From assembly GCA_036741355.1 (NCBI GenBank), contig DAINSK010000022.1:1-64000 (forward strand): 64,000 nucleotides of DNA, read 5' to 3'. Below, piece by piece: positions 53,015-62,037 of this stretch (position 1 is the first letter of the stretch; every line of letters begins with the position of its first letter). This DNA is from JBBRGK01 sp036741355 (GTDB lineage: Bacteria > Chloroflexota > Dehalococcoidia > CAUJGQ01). Below the pieces are notes generated by a model. The model had not been told where the DNA came from. It saw nothing but the letters and a program-made list of their open reading frames with translations, and searched no databases. The position numbers and the translations under genes were made by a program.

Positions 53015-56000
53015 CTAGAGGACGTTGAAGTATCGGGCCTCGGGGTGGTGGACGACGAAGGCGGACGTCGTCTGTTCCGGCTCCCACATCCACTCGTCGG
53101 TCAGGCCGACGCCGATGCGCTCCGGCTGCAGCAGCCGCGCGAGGGTTCCGTCGTCTTCGCGCTCGGGACAGGCGCCGTAGCCGAACGAATACCGCTTACC
53201 CTGGTAATCTCCGCGAAGGATCGCGCGAACGTCTCCTCCGTCTTTACACGCGATGCCTAGCTCTTGTCGCACGCGTGCATGCCACATCTCGGCCAGCGCC
53301 TCGGTCGCCTCCACCGAGAAGCCGTGCAGATGCAAGTAGTCGGTGTACTTGTTCGCCGCAAACAGCTCTTTTTCGCGTTCGCTCGCGCGATCGCCCATGG
53401 TCACGAGCACAAAGGCGATAGAGTCCAGCACGCCCGAATCGACCGGCTTGAAATAGTCGGCGACGCAGTAGTGATTGCCGGTGAGCTGCCGCGGGAACGT
53501 AAATCTTGCGATCTCGGTGTTGCCATCTTCGGTATAGATAATCACGTCGTTACCGCTGGAGTGGCACGGGTAATAGCCGTACACGACCTGCGGCACCAGC
53601 AACTGTTCTTCACGACAGAGGTGCTGCCAGTGGCGCAGTATCGGCCGTACCTCGTCTTCGAGGAACGACTCGTACTGCGTCTTGGAGAGTTTTTTCTTGT
53701 TGTTGTAGCCCCATTGCGCCCGGAACAGCGCCACTTCGTTGACGTAGCCGTACACGTCCTGCAGGCGAATGCCCTTAGCGATGCGGGTGCCGTAGAACGG
53801 CAGCGCCGGCACGGTCGCGTCCTGTCGCACGCTGGGCGGCGTGATGAACCGCTTCGCCTCTTGCAGCTTCTCTTCGGCCGACTCGTCCCGTGTCGAAACG
53901 CGATCGTACCCTTCCAGTTGCTCTTCGGTTCCGGCCACGGCACCGGCCGGCAGCGATTCAGCATCGCCTCGGCAGATAGCGTCGATCGTACGAAGGCCCT
54001 CAAATGCGTCCTGCCCGTAATAGACCTTGCCCTGGTACAGGTTGCGCAGGTCCTTCTCGACGTACGACCGCGTCAAAGCGGCGCCGCCCAACAGCACGGG
54101 GTACTTGTGCAGGCCGCGCTCGTTCAGCTCATGAAGGTTCTCCTTCATGATCAGCGTGGATTTTACGAGCAAGCCGGACATTCCGATCGCGTCCGCGTGG
54201 ACCTCTTCAGCCTTTTCGATGAACGCCTGCAGCGGTTGCTTGATGCCGATGTTGTGCACCGTAAAGCCGTTGTTGGACACGATTATGTCGACCAGATTCT
54301 TGCCGATGTCGTGGACGTCTCCCTTGACGGTGCCGATGACGAGCGTTCCGCGACCGCCCGTCGAGGCGTGCTCCATTTTTGGTTCGAGGTAGGCCACGGC
54401 GGCCTTCATCGTCTCGGCAGATTGCAGGACGAACGGTAACTGCATTTCGCCGCTGCCGAACAAGTCACCCACGATCTTCATGCCGCCGAGCAAGATCTCG
54501 TTGACAATCTGCAGCGGCGGGTACTTTTCGAGCGCCTCGTCCAGGTCGGCTTCGATACCGCGCCGTTCGCCGTCGACGATCCGCCGTTCCAACCGCTGTT
54601 CGATCGGCAGATCCTCGGAACGGACTTTCTCGACCTTCTCCGCTTCGACGTCAAATAGCTGCATGAAAGCGACCAGCGGGTCGTAGCCGTCGCCGCGCTC
54701 GTCGAAGATCAGCTGTCGGGCGACTTCGCGTTGTTGCGGGTCGATCTTGTGCAGCGGCAGGATCTTCTGCGGATTGACGATCGCCGCGTCCAGTCCGGCC
54801 TCGACGGCGTAGTGCAGGAATACCGAATTGAGCACCTGTCGTGCCGAGGGCTTGAGCCCGAACGAGACGTTGGAGATGCCGAGGATCGTGTAGACGCCCG
54901 GCAGCTCGCGCTTGATCTCACGGATCGCGTTCAGCGTTTCGATGCCGTCGCGCCTGACTTCCTCCTGCCCGGTGGCAATCGGCATCGTCAGCGCGTCGAA
55001 GATCAGGTCCTCTGCCTTCATGCCCCACTTCTGCGTGACCAGGTCGTGAATGCGCCGCGCGACACGCACCTTCCAATCGCAGGTGCGCGCCTGGCCTTCC
55101 TCGTCGATGCAGAGCGCCACCAACGCCGCGCCGTACTGTTTCGCCATCGGCATGACGCGGTTCATCCGCAGCTCGCCGTCTTCGAGGTTGATCGAGTTGA
55201 TGACGGCCCGGCCGCCGAGCCGCTTCAATCCAGCCTCGAGCACCGGCGCTTCGGTAGAATCCAACATCAGCGGCAGCGTGGACTGCGTCGCGAACCGGTT
55301 TGCAATCTCGTCCATGTCGCGTGCGCCGTCGCGGCCGACGTAATCGACGTTGATGTCCAGAACGTGGGCGCCCTCACGAAGCTGTTGTTTCATGACGACT
55401 GACATCGCGTCGTAGTCGTCGGCCATCAGCATCTGCTTTACCTGTTTCGAACCGTTGGCGTTCAGCCGTTCGCCGACGATGAGGAACGACGTCTCCTGCT
55501 TGAGCGGCGTCGACGAGTAGATGCTGGCGACCGACGGCTCGTGCTGTGGAGCGCGGGGCGAAGGCGGTGTGCCGTGCAAGGCGTCCGCCAGCGCCTTGAT
55601 GTGAGCCGGCGTGGTTCCGCAGCAGCCGCCGATGATATTGACGCCGTACTCTTTCACGAAGATCTGTTGCCAGTGGACGAGCTCCTGCGGCGTGAGCGGG
55701 TAGTACGGCGCCCCGTCGCGGACTTCAGGCAGACCGGCATTCGGCAACACCGAGATCATGCGCTGACTGTGCTGTGAAAGGTAGCGAATGTTCTCGCCCA
55801 TCTCGGCGGGTCCGGTGGCGCAGTTGATGCCGATCACCTGAATGTCGAACGGCTCTAGGGCGCTCAGAGCGGCGCCGATCTCACTGCCGACCAGCATCGT
55901 GCCGAACGCCTCGATCGTCACCTGGACGATCACCGGGACACGGCGGCCGATCCTGCTGAACGCAAGCTCCGCCCCGGCGATCGCGGCTTTCGCCTGCAAC

Positions 56001-56488
56001 AGGTCCTGGCAGGTTTCGATCTGCAGCACGTGCACGCCGCCATCGACCAGCCCCTGGGCCTGGGTGGCGTAGCTTTCGCGCAGGGCGTCATAGGTCGTGT
56101 GACCGAGCGTCGGCAGCTTGGTGCCCGGGCCCATCGATCCCGAAACCCAGCGTGGGCGGCCGGGCGCGCTGAAATCCGCGGCAACTTCGCAAGCCAGTCT
56201 CGCCGATGTGAGATTCATCTCGTACGAGCGATCGACGAGGTCGTACTCGGCGAGCACGATCGCGTTGGCGCCGAAGGTGTTGGTTTCGACCGCGTCAGCG
56301 CCCGCGGTGTAATAGGCAGCGTGGATATCCTTGACGACGTCCGGGCGCGACAGCGAGAGCAGATCGACGCAGCCTTCTTTGCCCCGGTAGTCGTCGTCGC
56401 TGAGGTCGCGCGCGTGCAGGCTCGTACCCATCGCGCCATCGAAGATGAGCACGCGTTCACGCAGCGCTTCCAGGAAATCGTGCGTCAT
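53015..56488 (-). CDS. metH: Cobalamin-dependent methionine synthase
   Basis: A protein of about 1157 residues with all four modules in order: homocysteine-binding (zinc Cys in INCATG and GGCCGT), folate-binding, B12-binding (VHDIGKNLV with the cobalt-ligating His), and the SAM-dependent reactivation domain, which ends near the conserved FGYGACPE stretch. It transfers a methyl group from methyltetrahydrofolate to homocysteine via cobalamin. I start at the ATG at 56488 over 56503, with GGGGAAAC upstream. No cobalamin riboswitch is seen in the short upstream space. The folate genes are 3 kb away. Confidence 0.96.
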   Translation of the reverse strand: MTHDFLEALRERVLIFDGAMGTSLHARDLSDDDYRGKEGCVDLLSLSRPDVVKDIHAAYYTAGADAVETNTFGANAIVLAEYDLVDRSYEMNLTSARLACEVAADFSAPGRPRWVSGSMGPGTKLPTLGHTTYDALRESYATQAQGLVDGGVHVLQIETCQDLLQAKAAIAGAELAFSRIGRRVPVIVQVTIEAFGTMLVGSEIGAALSALEPFDIQVIGINCATGPAEMGENIRYLSQHSQRMISVLPNAGLPEVRDGAPYYPLTPQELVHWQQIFVKEYGVNIIGGCCGTTPAHIKALADALHGTPPSPRAPQHEPSVASIYSSTPLKQETSFLIVGERLNANGSKQVKQMLMADDYDAMSVVMKQQLREGAHVLDINVDYVGRDGARDMDEIANRFATQSTLPLMLDSTEAPVLEAGLKRLGGRAVINSINLEDGELRMNRVMPMAKQYGAALVALCIDEEGQARTCDWKVRVARRIHDLVTQKWGMKAEDLIFDALTMPIATGQEEVRRDGIETLNAIREIKRELPGVYTILGISNVSFGLKPSARQVLNSVFLHYAVEAGLDAAIVNPQKILPLHKIDPQQREVARQLIFDERGDGYDPLVAFMQLFDVEAEKVEKVRSEDLPIEQRLERRIVDGERRGIEADLDEALEKYPPLQIVNEILLGGMKIVGDLFGSGEMQLPFVLQSAETMKAAVAYLEPKMEHASTGGRGTLVIGTVKGDVHDIGKNLVDIIVSNNGFTVHNIGIKQPLQAFIEKAEEVHADAIGMSGLLVKSTLIMKENLHELNERGLHKYPVLLGGAALTRSYVEKDLRNLYQGKVYYGQDAFEGLRTIDAICRGDAESLPAGAVAGTEEQLEGYDRVSTRDESAEEKLQEAKRFITPPSVRQDATVPALPFYGTRIAKGIRLQDVYGYVNEVALFRAQWGYNNKKKLSKTQYESFLEDEVRPILRHWQHLCREEQLLVPQVVYGYYPCHSSGNDVIIYTEDGNTEIARFTFPRQLTGNHYCVADYFKPVDSGVLDSIAFVLVTMGDRASEREKELFAANKYTDYLHLHGFSVEATEALAEMWHARVRQELGIACKDGGDVRAILRGDYQGKRYSFGYGACPEREDDGTLARLLQPERIGVGLTDEWMWEPEQTTSAFVVHHPEARYFNVL

Positions 56489-56515
56489 GTTTCCCCGCGG
56501 CAAAGGCCGGCGCCT

Positions 56516-56719
56516 TCATGGCAGACGCGGTATTGGCAATGCTTGCCTTCTCTGATCGTATGGGTCCGTAGGATAGGGCGTCAAGCCGAACCGCACCGGC
56601 ATAGGCTCCGATTGTTCAATCAGGAATGCGCTCTGGTTGCCCCGCGTATACCGCTCGATACGGACGATGCTGTCTAGAATGTAGCGGAGGCAGGCGCGCT
56701 CCCGCTCGTCCTCCGACAT
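56516..56719 (-). pseudogene. HepT-like HEPN protein, truncated
   Basis: The first 35 or so residues (MSEDERERACLRYILDSIVRIERYTRGN) match the start of HEPN/HepT-type proteins, but the rest does not. Full members have about 110 residues and an Rx4HxY ribonuclease motif; this frame ends after 67 without it. The start overlaps the end of the MntA frame. Since the catalytic part is missing, the toxin of the pair is dead here. Confidence 0.6.
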
Positions 56720-57024
56720 GGCCATAGCGGCACGGCCTCCCGCAGAATGCGGTCCGCGGCCGCAGACCGCTGACAGATCTCGACGACGTCCACCTTCCGG
56801 CCTACGCTCTCCTCCAGGTCGAGAATGAGGCCGCTGAGATCAAGCACCGTCCGACCGGGATCGAACTCCACGAGAAAATCGACATCACTATCGGGACGTG
56901 CGCTACCTCGGGCCACCGAGCCGAAGACACGGACGTTGGACGCGCCATGTGATGCGGCTATCTGCAGGATCTCCTTCCGCTTTGCGCGCAGATCCTCCAT
57001 GGTCGGGCCGTGTTTGGCTGTCAT
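56674..57024 (-). CDS. MntA-type nucleotidyltransferase (antitoxin of HepT/MntA)
   Basis: A 116-residue nucleotidyltransferase with GSVARG at residues 35-40 and Asp47/Asp49 in the DSDVDF motif. The fold matches MntA antitoxins, which AMPylate HepT toxins. Usual members end near REAVPL; here the frame reads on for about 20 residues (WPCRRTSGSAP...) over the HepT start, because TGG stands where a stop is expected. The antitoxin core is intact while its partner is truncated, so it may be an orphan. Confidence 0.82.
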   Translation of the reverse strand: MTAKHGPTMEDLRAKRKEILQIAASHGASNVRVFGSVARGSARPDSDVDFLVEFDPGRTVLDLSGLILDLEESVGRKVDVVEICQRSAAADRILREAVPLWPCRRTSGSAPASATF

Positions 57025-57187
57025 CCCAGTGGCTCCTTAGCCACCCCTATTATAAGTCTCCAAACTTGATACGCCGGCAGCACTTCGAGCAACGGAATAT
57101 AGGCGCTGAGGCCCGCTGACCTACCCTGAACAGTTTAATCTGGTGGCAGGGACGCGGAGGAGACCACCAACGGCAATCAACCAGCCT

Positions 57188-57472
57188 CTACCGCGCCAGA
57201 AACTGCTGATATGCCTTCTGCACGCTCTCGTAGTAGTAGTAGTACTGACTGCGAGGCGTGTTCAGGGATTGAAAAGTTGTCCCAATATTCGGAAACGTTT
57301 GCGGGTTGTTCAGAAACCCTTGCACCTCGGGAGTCGATGCGGCCATTGACGCCGCGGTCACTTCATCGAGGAGCGCCTGTTCGCGTGGTGAGAGCGTCGC
57401 GTGAAACTGCGCGAGCTTCTCCAGGAACGTCACCAGTTCATCCTGACTTGCCGTCTGGCCCTGTGTAGTCAT
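57188..57472 (-). CDS. Small protein with a run of five tyrosines
   Basis: A 94-residue protein. Residues 10-45 form an amphipathic helix pair (QDELVTFLEKLAQFHATLSPREQALLDEV). A five-Tyr run is at residues 77-81 (SQ-YYYYY-ES), encoded by a TAC repeat of about 15 bp. No signal peptide is seen. The gene lies divergent from the P450 gene across 246 bp. A GAGGAAATACT-like site precedes the ATG. The layout, with a helical leader-like start and aromatic C-terminal region, recalls peptide precursors modified by P450s, but this is inference only. Confidence 0.6.
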   Translation of the reverse strand: MTTQGQTASQDELVTFLEKLAQFHATLSPREQALLDEVTAASMAASTPEVQGFLNNPQTFPNIGTTFQSLNTPRSQYYYYYESVQKAYQQFLAR

Positions 57473-57718
57473 AGTATTTCCTCCGTCATTGACTCAGGCA
57501 AGCTACGCTACTTGCTCCATGTGGCAGCCATTGTAGTCGCTGCCGACCGCCCCTGAGTACTGAGATCCCCCGGCCTCACCTAGACACCGTTGCACCCACG
57601 CACCAGTCGCGTACTACGTCTTCGCCATTGCACCAGCACGGCGTAGCGGGTCTGGTTATGCTGGAGGCGGCCTGATTCAGCACAGAATTCGTACTCGGTA
57701 CTGCAGCAGGAGGCTGGC

Positions 57719-59095
57719 ATGGGAGGCGCGGAAGACGTCTTAACAGCCAATCTTGCCCCCGGACCGGGTGGCAATCCGATTACCGATCAGTTGCGACCGT
57801 TCGAGGAAGACCCGTTGCGCTTTCTGCTGAGCATGCGTGAGGCGCACGGTAACGTCGTCCGTCTGCACCTGTGGCCCCAGCTGTGCCATCTGATCAGCGA
57901 TCCGAATAGCATCCGCTACGTTCTCTCGACGCACGCACAGAACTACCACGGTCCACCCGCGATGCAACGTGGGCGGTTACGAGATAGACAGAGGCTTTTG
58001 GGCGGCGGACAGCAGAGTTTGAGCGATGAGTTTCAGCTGACGCGCCGCATGGAGAAGCTCGGCAGTGAGGTATTCCACCAGAAGCAGGTCGAAACCTTCG
58101 CACCGATCATGGTTAGAGATACCGCCGCGATGCTTCGGCGCTGGCAGAAACACGCGAAATCCGGCGAGCCGTTTGACGCTGAGCGGGACCTGCTGACCCT
58201 TACGCAAACGATTCTTGGTGACACTCTTTTTCACGCAGACCTGAGTAGAATAGGCCCGACTATCGCCAACATCATGGCGAGTGGCGCACCACAATCCCGC
58301 GTATCCGTGTTCCAGCAGCTGGAACAGGCGCAGATGGAAGCCAACCGGCCCTGGCTCGAGGCAATGGAAATCCTGAATCAGTTCGTTGCCGATCTGGTTG
58401 AGAAACGCCGTCGGCAGGGGCCGGGCGATAAAGATCTGCTCTCGATCCTCCTCTTCGACCGCGATGAGCTGACCGGCGAGTTCCTTCCAGAGCAGAAGGT
58501 GCTGGAAGCAGCATGGGCCTTCCTGATCGCCGGTCACTCAGCCGTGGCGAGCCTGTTGACCTGGACCTGCTTTCTGCTTTCGCAGCACCAGGACATCGTT
58601 CTTAAAGTTCGCGCAGAGGTTGACGCGGCTCTTGGGAGCCGGCCTCCCACGACGGCACACCTGCCGAAGTTACCCTACACCCACATGGTGCTGCAGGAAT
58701 CAATGCGGCTCTATCCGCCGGTGTGGATGTTCGCGCCGCGTATGACGACCAAAGACGACAGCATTGAGGGGTACCGCATCCCTGCCCGCTCCATAATCCT
58801 GATTAGCCCGTACGTGCTCCACCGCCACCCCGACTACTGGGAGCGGCCGGAGGAGTTCGAGCCGGAGCGGTTCGCGGGCTCGACGCCGGCAGCCTACCTG
58901 CCGTACGGAGCCGGCCCCTGGGGCTGCATCGGCAGCCAGTTCGGGATGCTGGAGGCGCGCCTCGTGCTGCCGATGCTGCTGCAGCACTACGAGTGGGAGC
59001 TGAAGCCGGGATACCAGGTAGAGCTCGACCCCCAGTTGGCGCTGCGCCCCCGCCACGGCCTGCCAATTGCCGTACGTGCCCGCTCACGGAGTTAG
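57719..59095 (+). CDS. Cytochrome P450 with degenerate I-helix and haem loop
   Basis: A 458-residue P450. The haem-ligand Cys403 and the ExxR motif (Glu327-Arg330) are present. Three conserved places are altered. In the I-helix, AGHSAVAS (271-278) replaces the AGxxT pattern, so the acid-alcohol pair and the Thr needed for oxygen activation are missing. In the haem loop, PYGAGPWGCIG has Tyr396 for Phe and Trp401 for Arg. The C-helix W-R pattern is not recognisable. The start ATG has AGGAGG five bases upstream. It may be a peroxygenase, an isomerase-type P450 or a decaying enzyme. No redox partner is adjacent. Confidence 0.85.
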   Translation: MGGAEDVLTANLAPGPGGNPITDQLRPFEEDPLRFLLSMREAHGNVVRLHLWPQLCHLISDPNSIRYVLSTHAQNYHGPPAMQRGRLRDRQRLLGGGQQSLSDEFQLTRRMEKLGSEVFHQKQVETFAPIMVRDTAAMLRRWQKHAKSGEPFDAERDLLTLTQTILGDTLFHADLSRIGPTIANIMASGAPQSRVSVFQQLEQAQMEANRPWLEAMEILNQFVADLVEKRRRQGPGDKDLLSILLFDRDELTGEFLPEQKVLEAAWAFLIAGHSAVASLLTWTCFLLSQHQDIVLKVRAEVDAALGSRPPTTAHLPKLPYTHMVLQESMRLYPPVWMFAPRMTTKDDSIEGYRIPARSIILISPYVLHRHPDYWERPEEFEPERFAGSTPAAYLPYGAGPWGCIGSQFGMLEARLVLPMLLQHYEWELKPGYQVELDPQLALRPRHGLPIAVRARSRS

Positions 59096-59298
59096 GCTGC
59101 AACGATGTGCGGGCAGATACTGTCGTGCAGCTTGACTTGGTCACGCACGATTCGGGTGCAGCGTGAGCGCGATCACCCGTGTCCTGAGCTTAATTCGGGT
59201 TGGCTGTTCAATGGGCGATCTGGTGACGACAGCCGGCGTGCGGCGGTATACGCTTTGCATACTTTGCAGTGACAGCATCGGCGGCGCGGGAGGACGGC

Positions 59299-60276
59299 GT
59301 GGAGCAGCGGGCGCTCGGACGGACCGGGCTCACGGTTTCGGCGTTGGGGTTCGGATGCGGCAACGTCGGCGGGTTGATGGTGCGCGGCGATGCGGCGGAC
59401 CAGCGGCGCGCGGTCGCCCGCGCAATTGACACCGGTATCACCTACTTCGATACCGCGCCGCAGTACGGTGGTGGCCGCTCGGAAGAGAACCTGGGCCGCG
59501 TCCTGCGCGAGCTTGGTGCCCACGACCGTGTTGTCGTCGGCACCAAGGTGCGGCTTGCGCCCGAAGACCGTGCCGGCCCATCGGCTGCGATCCGCCGTTC
59601 GATCGAACGCAGCCTGAGCCTTCTCGGCCGCGAGCGCGTAGAGCTGTTGCAGCTCCACAACCCCATCGCAGCGGCCGAGGCCGGCGGCGGCGCCCTGCCG
59701 CTGGCAGAGGTGCTGGGCGCCGTCGCCGAGGGACTGCAGCAGGTGGTGGCTGCCGGGCTGGCGCGGCATGCCGGCATTACCGGCCTGGGCGAGGCCGCGG
59801 CGCTGGGGCAGGCGGTCTCCTCGGGCACCTTTGCCACGATGCAAGCGTACTTTAACGCGATCGATCCGAGCGCCGGCTACCCCGGAGCGACGGGCGGTGG
59901 ACAGGACTTCGCCGGCCTCATCGACCACGCAGCCGGGCTGGGCGTCATCGCCATCCGCGTGCTGGCGGCGGGGGCGCTCAGCGGCACCGCCGAGCGGGCG
60001 CCGAACGCGAGCGCCGCGCCCGGTGCGCCGCTGGTCCGGGGCGGCGAGTTCGAGCGCGACGTCGCCCGCGCCCGCGAGCTCGCCAGCCTGGCTGCGGCGT
60101 GGGGCCTCGAATCGACCGTCGAGCTTGCCGTGCGCTTTGCCCTGGCCAAACCCGGCGTTTCGACCGTCCTGGTGGGGTACTCCGACCTGCAGCAGCTGGA
60201 CGACGCCATTCGCTGGGCCGAGCGTGGCCCGCTCCCCGCGGACGCGGTGGCGCGGGTGATCGACGCGGCGCGCTGA
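59299..60276 (+). CDS. Aldo/keto reductase
   Basis: A reductase of about 325 residues with the AKR barrel. The catalytic tetrad residues appear in order as Asp and Tyr (FDTAPQYGGGRSE), Lys (GTKVRL) and His (LLQLHNP). The late RFALAKPGVSTVLVGYSD region binds NADP. I chose the GTG at 59299, with GGAGG five bases upstream, over an upstream GTG. The sequence resembles D-threo-aldose dehydrogenase-like members, but the substrate is unknown. About 200 bp separate it from the P450 gene on the same strand. Confidence 0.85.
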   Translation: MEQRALGRTGLTVSALGFGCGNVGGLMVRGDAADQRRAVARAIDTGITYFDTAPQYGGGRSEENLGRVLRELGAHDRVVVGTKVRLAPEDRAGPSAAIRRSIERSLSLLGRERVELLQLHNPIAAAEAGGGALPLAEVLGAVAEGLQQVVAAGLARHAGITGLGEAAALGQAVSSGTFATMQAYFNAIDPSAGYPGATGGGQDFAGLIDHAAGLGVIAIRVLAAGALSGTAERAPNASAAPGAPLVRGGEFERDVARARELASLAAAWGLESTVELAVRFALAKPGVSTVLVGYSDLQQLDDAIRWAERGPLPADAVARVIDAAR

Positions 60277-60333
60277 GCCGCCATCTCGCGGGCGACGGCA
60301 AAACGGCCGGCCGGCGTCAACGGGCGGCGACGC

Positions 60334-61197
60334 TCAGGCCGGCTGCCGCGACCCCTGCCGCGCCACGATCTGTCGGTAGAGGTTGCTCACGTTCATCGCG
60401 TCGACGCGGGCGCTGATCGAAAACAAGCGCTGGCCGATGGCGTAGGGGTCGGCCTGCGGCGCCGGTTGACGCAGCGCCTCCTCCTCGCTCAACCCACGTC
60501 GTACAAAGTCCTCCACCGCCCCGATCCACGTCTCGATGACCTCCGCCTGCCGCGACAGGTAGCTGCGGTCGCAGGGCTCGCCATGTCCCGGCACGATCAC
60601 CGTCGCGTCGAGCGCGCCGATCCGTTTGAGCGCCGCGAGCCACTCCCACGGGTCCGCTTCCTGGATGAACGTCTTCACGCGGTTGAAGATGTTGTCGCCG
60701 GTGAAGACGACGCCTTCCTCCGGGAGATAGACCGCCGTTTGGGGCGCCGTGTGGCCGGGGATGTGCAGGCACTGGATCGTGTGCCGGCCCAGGTGCAACG
60801 TCAGCTCGTCGGTGAAGGTGCGCGTCGGCGGATTCGGCGGGTAGTCGGGGTGGTTGAACAGCCAGACGCTGTCCGGGTCGCTCTGCTTCAGCGTCTCCAG
60901 CCGCTCGGGCGCGGTCATCTGCGGCACCGCCTGCTGATAGCGTGCCTGCAGCCCGACCTGACCGATGACCTCGATCCCCGGGAAGTAAGCGTTGCCGAAG
61001 ATGTGGTCGCTGTGCGGCTCCGTGTTGACCAGGTGGCGGATCGGACCGTGCTCCAGCAGCCGCTCGCGCCAGCGCACGGCATCGATGGGCTGCTGGGGCG
61101 TGTCGATCATCACCACGCCTTCGTCGGTGACGACAAAGCCCGGATTGCAGCCCCAGAAGTAGATCTCCGCGTAGACGCTCTCGCTTACCCGGCGCAT
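60334..61197 (-). CDS. MBL-fold metal hydrolase
   Basis: A 287-residue metallo-beta-lactamase fold protein. The family motif, usually HxHxDH, reads EPHSDH here with Glu at the first position, and later ligands appear in HIPGHTAPQTAVYL, FTGDNIF and PGHGEP. I chose the ATG at 61197 because GAGGAGG lies just upstream. It lies 69 bp after the DUF2182 gene on the same strand and is probably cotranscribed. The substrate is not evident. Confidence 0.82.
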   Translation of the reverse strand: MRRVSESVYAEIYFWGCNPGFVVTDEGVVMIDTPQQPIDAVRWRERLLEHGPIRHLVNTEPHSDHIFGNAYFPGIEVIGQVGLQARYQQAVPQMTAPERLETLKQSDPDSVWLFNHPDYPPNPPTRTFTDELTLHLGRHTIQCLHIPGHTAPQTAVYLPEEGVVFTGDNIFNRVKTFIQEADPWEWLAALKRIGALDATVIVPGHGEPCDRSYLSRQAEVIETWIGAVEDFVRRGLSEEEALRQPAPQADPYAIGQRLFSISARVDAMNVSNLYRQIVARQGSRQPA

Positions 61198-61266
61198 CGC
61201 GACCTCCTCAGCCGTGCTCCCTCCACTCGGAGGAGGGCCTCGGTGCTGTAGCTCTGGTCGACGCAC

Positions 61267-62037
61267 TTAAAGGGTCGTCGGCAAGGCGCCCGGAATTGCC
61301 AGGACGACCAGGCCGTAGAGCACCAACGCCCCTCCGGCCGCCCGGGCAACTTGCCGCCCAACGGGGAAAACCTTCTCGGCGTAAATCAGCAGCGTGATCA
61401 CCGCCATCACGGCGATGTTCATCACGCCCAGCGGGAAGAGGATGACGAACAAGAGCCAGCAGCAACCCAGACAATAGACGCCATGCTGGATGCCCATGTG
61501 GAATGCGCCACGATACCCGTCGCGCCAGTGCTGCATCACAAACGACAGTGGCGAGCGACACTTGGACAAGCAGACGGACTTGAGCGGTGACAGCTCGTAC
61601 AACCCGGCCACGATGAGCGCCACGCCGCCGAGACGAGCCGCGTGGATCAGCAGCCACCGGGACTCGTCCGCGAGCTTGTTCGCCCCGACGGCTGCGCCGT
61701 AGGCCAGGACCCCGAACAGCGTCCAGACAACCAGGTACGCGCTGACAAACACCCAGGCCGGCACATAGGCCTGCCCTCGCTGCCGCTTGGTGGCCGCCGT
61801 TCGGGCAAACAGCAGGATCATTGGCGCCGCCGTCGGGAACATCATCGCGACCATCATCGCGACCCACAGAGCCAAAAATAGCGGCGCCCCCATGCCCATG
61901 GTTAAGCCCATGTGCATCTGGTCCATCGTGGCAGCCTGCCAGATGAGCAGCGCCCAGGCTCCGGCCGCCAGCAGCACCAGGCCACCGAGGATGAGCGTGC
62001 GCTCGCGGGCCAGAGGAGGTGAGGGCGCGGCTGTCAC
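61267..62037 (-). CDS. DUF2182 family membrane protein
   Basis: A 256-residue membrane protein with about six or seven helices. It carries the family cysteine motif in GVYCLGCCWLLF (three Cys and Trp within a helix) and a second CRSPLSFVMQHWRDGYRGAFHMGI stretch with possible metal-binding Met/His. DUF2182 proteins commonly pair with DUF1326 proteins. Here the genes abut with no gap, so they are coupled. A metal-handling role has been suggested for the family but is not shown. Confidence 0.85.
   Translation of the reverse strand: MTAAPSPPLARERTLILGGLVLLAAGAWALLIWQAATMDQMHMGLTMGMGAPLFLALWVAMMVAMMFPTAAPMILLFARTAATKRQRGQAYVPAWVFVSAYLVVWTLFGVLAYGAAVGANKLADESRWLLIHAARLGGVALIVAGLYELSPLKSVCLSKCRSPLSFVMQHWRDGYRGAFHMGIQHGVYCLGCCWLLFVILFPLGVMNIAVMAVITLLIYAEKVFPVGRQVARAAGGALVLYGLVVLAIPGALPTTL

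Noticed and set aside
53264..54439. Plus-strand open frame of 391 codons opposite metH
   Set aside because: Antisense to the B12 and reactivation domains of metH, with no motif or ribosome-binding site.
56489..56515. Cobalamin riboswitch before metH
   Set aside because: The space before the start codon is short and adjoins the HepT remnant; no B12-box-like sequence is visible.
57230..57245. Short TAC/GTA repeat as a possible microsatellite or CRISPR-like unit
   Set aside because: It is in frame and encodes the five-Tyr run; only about 15 bp long and not associated with spacers.
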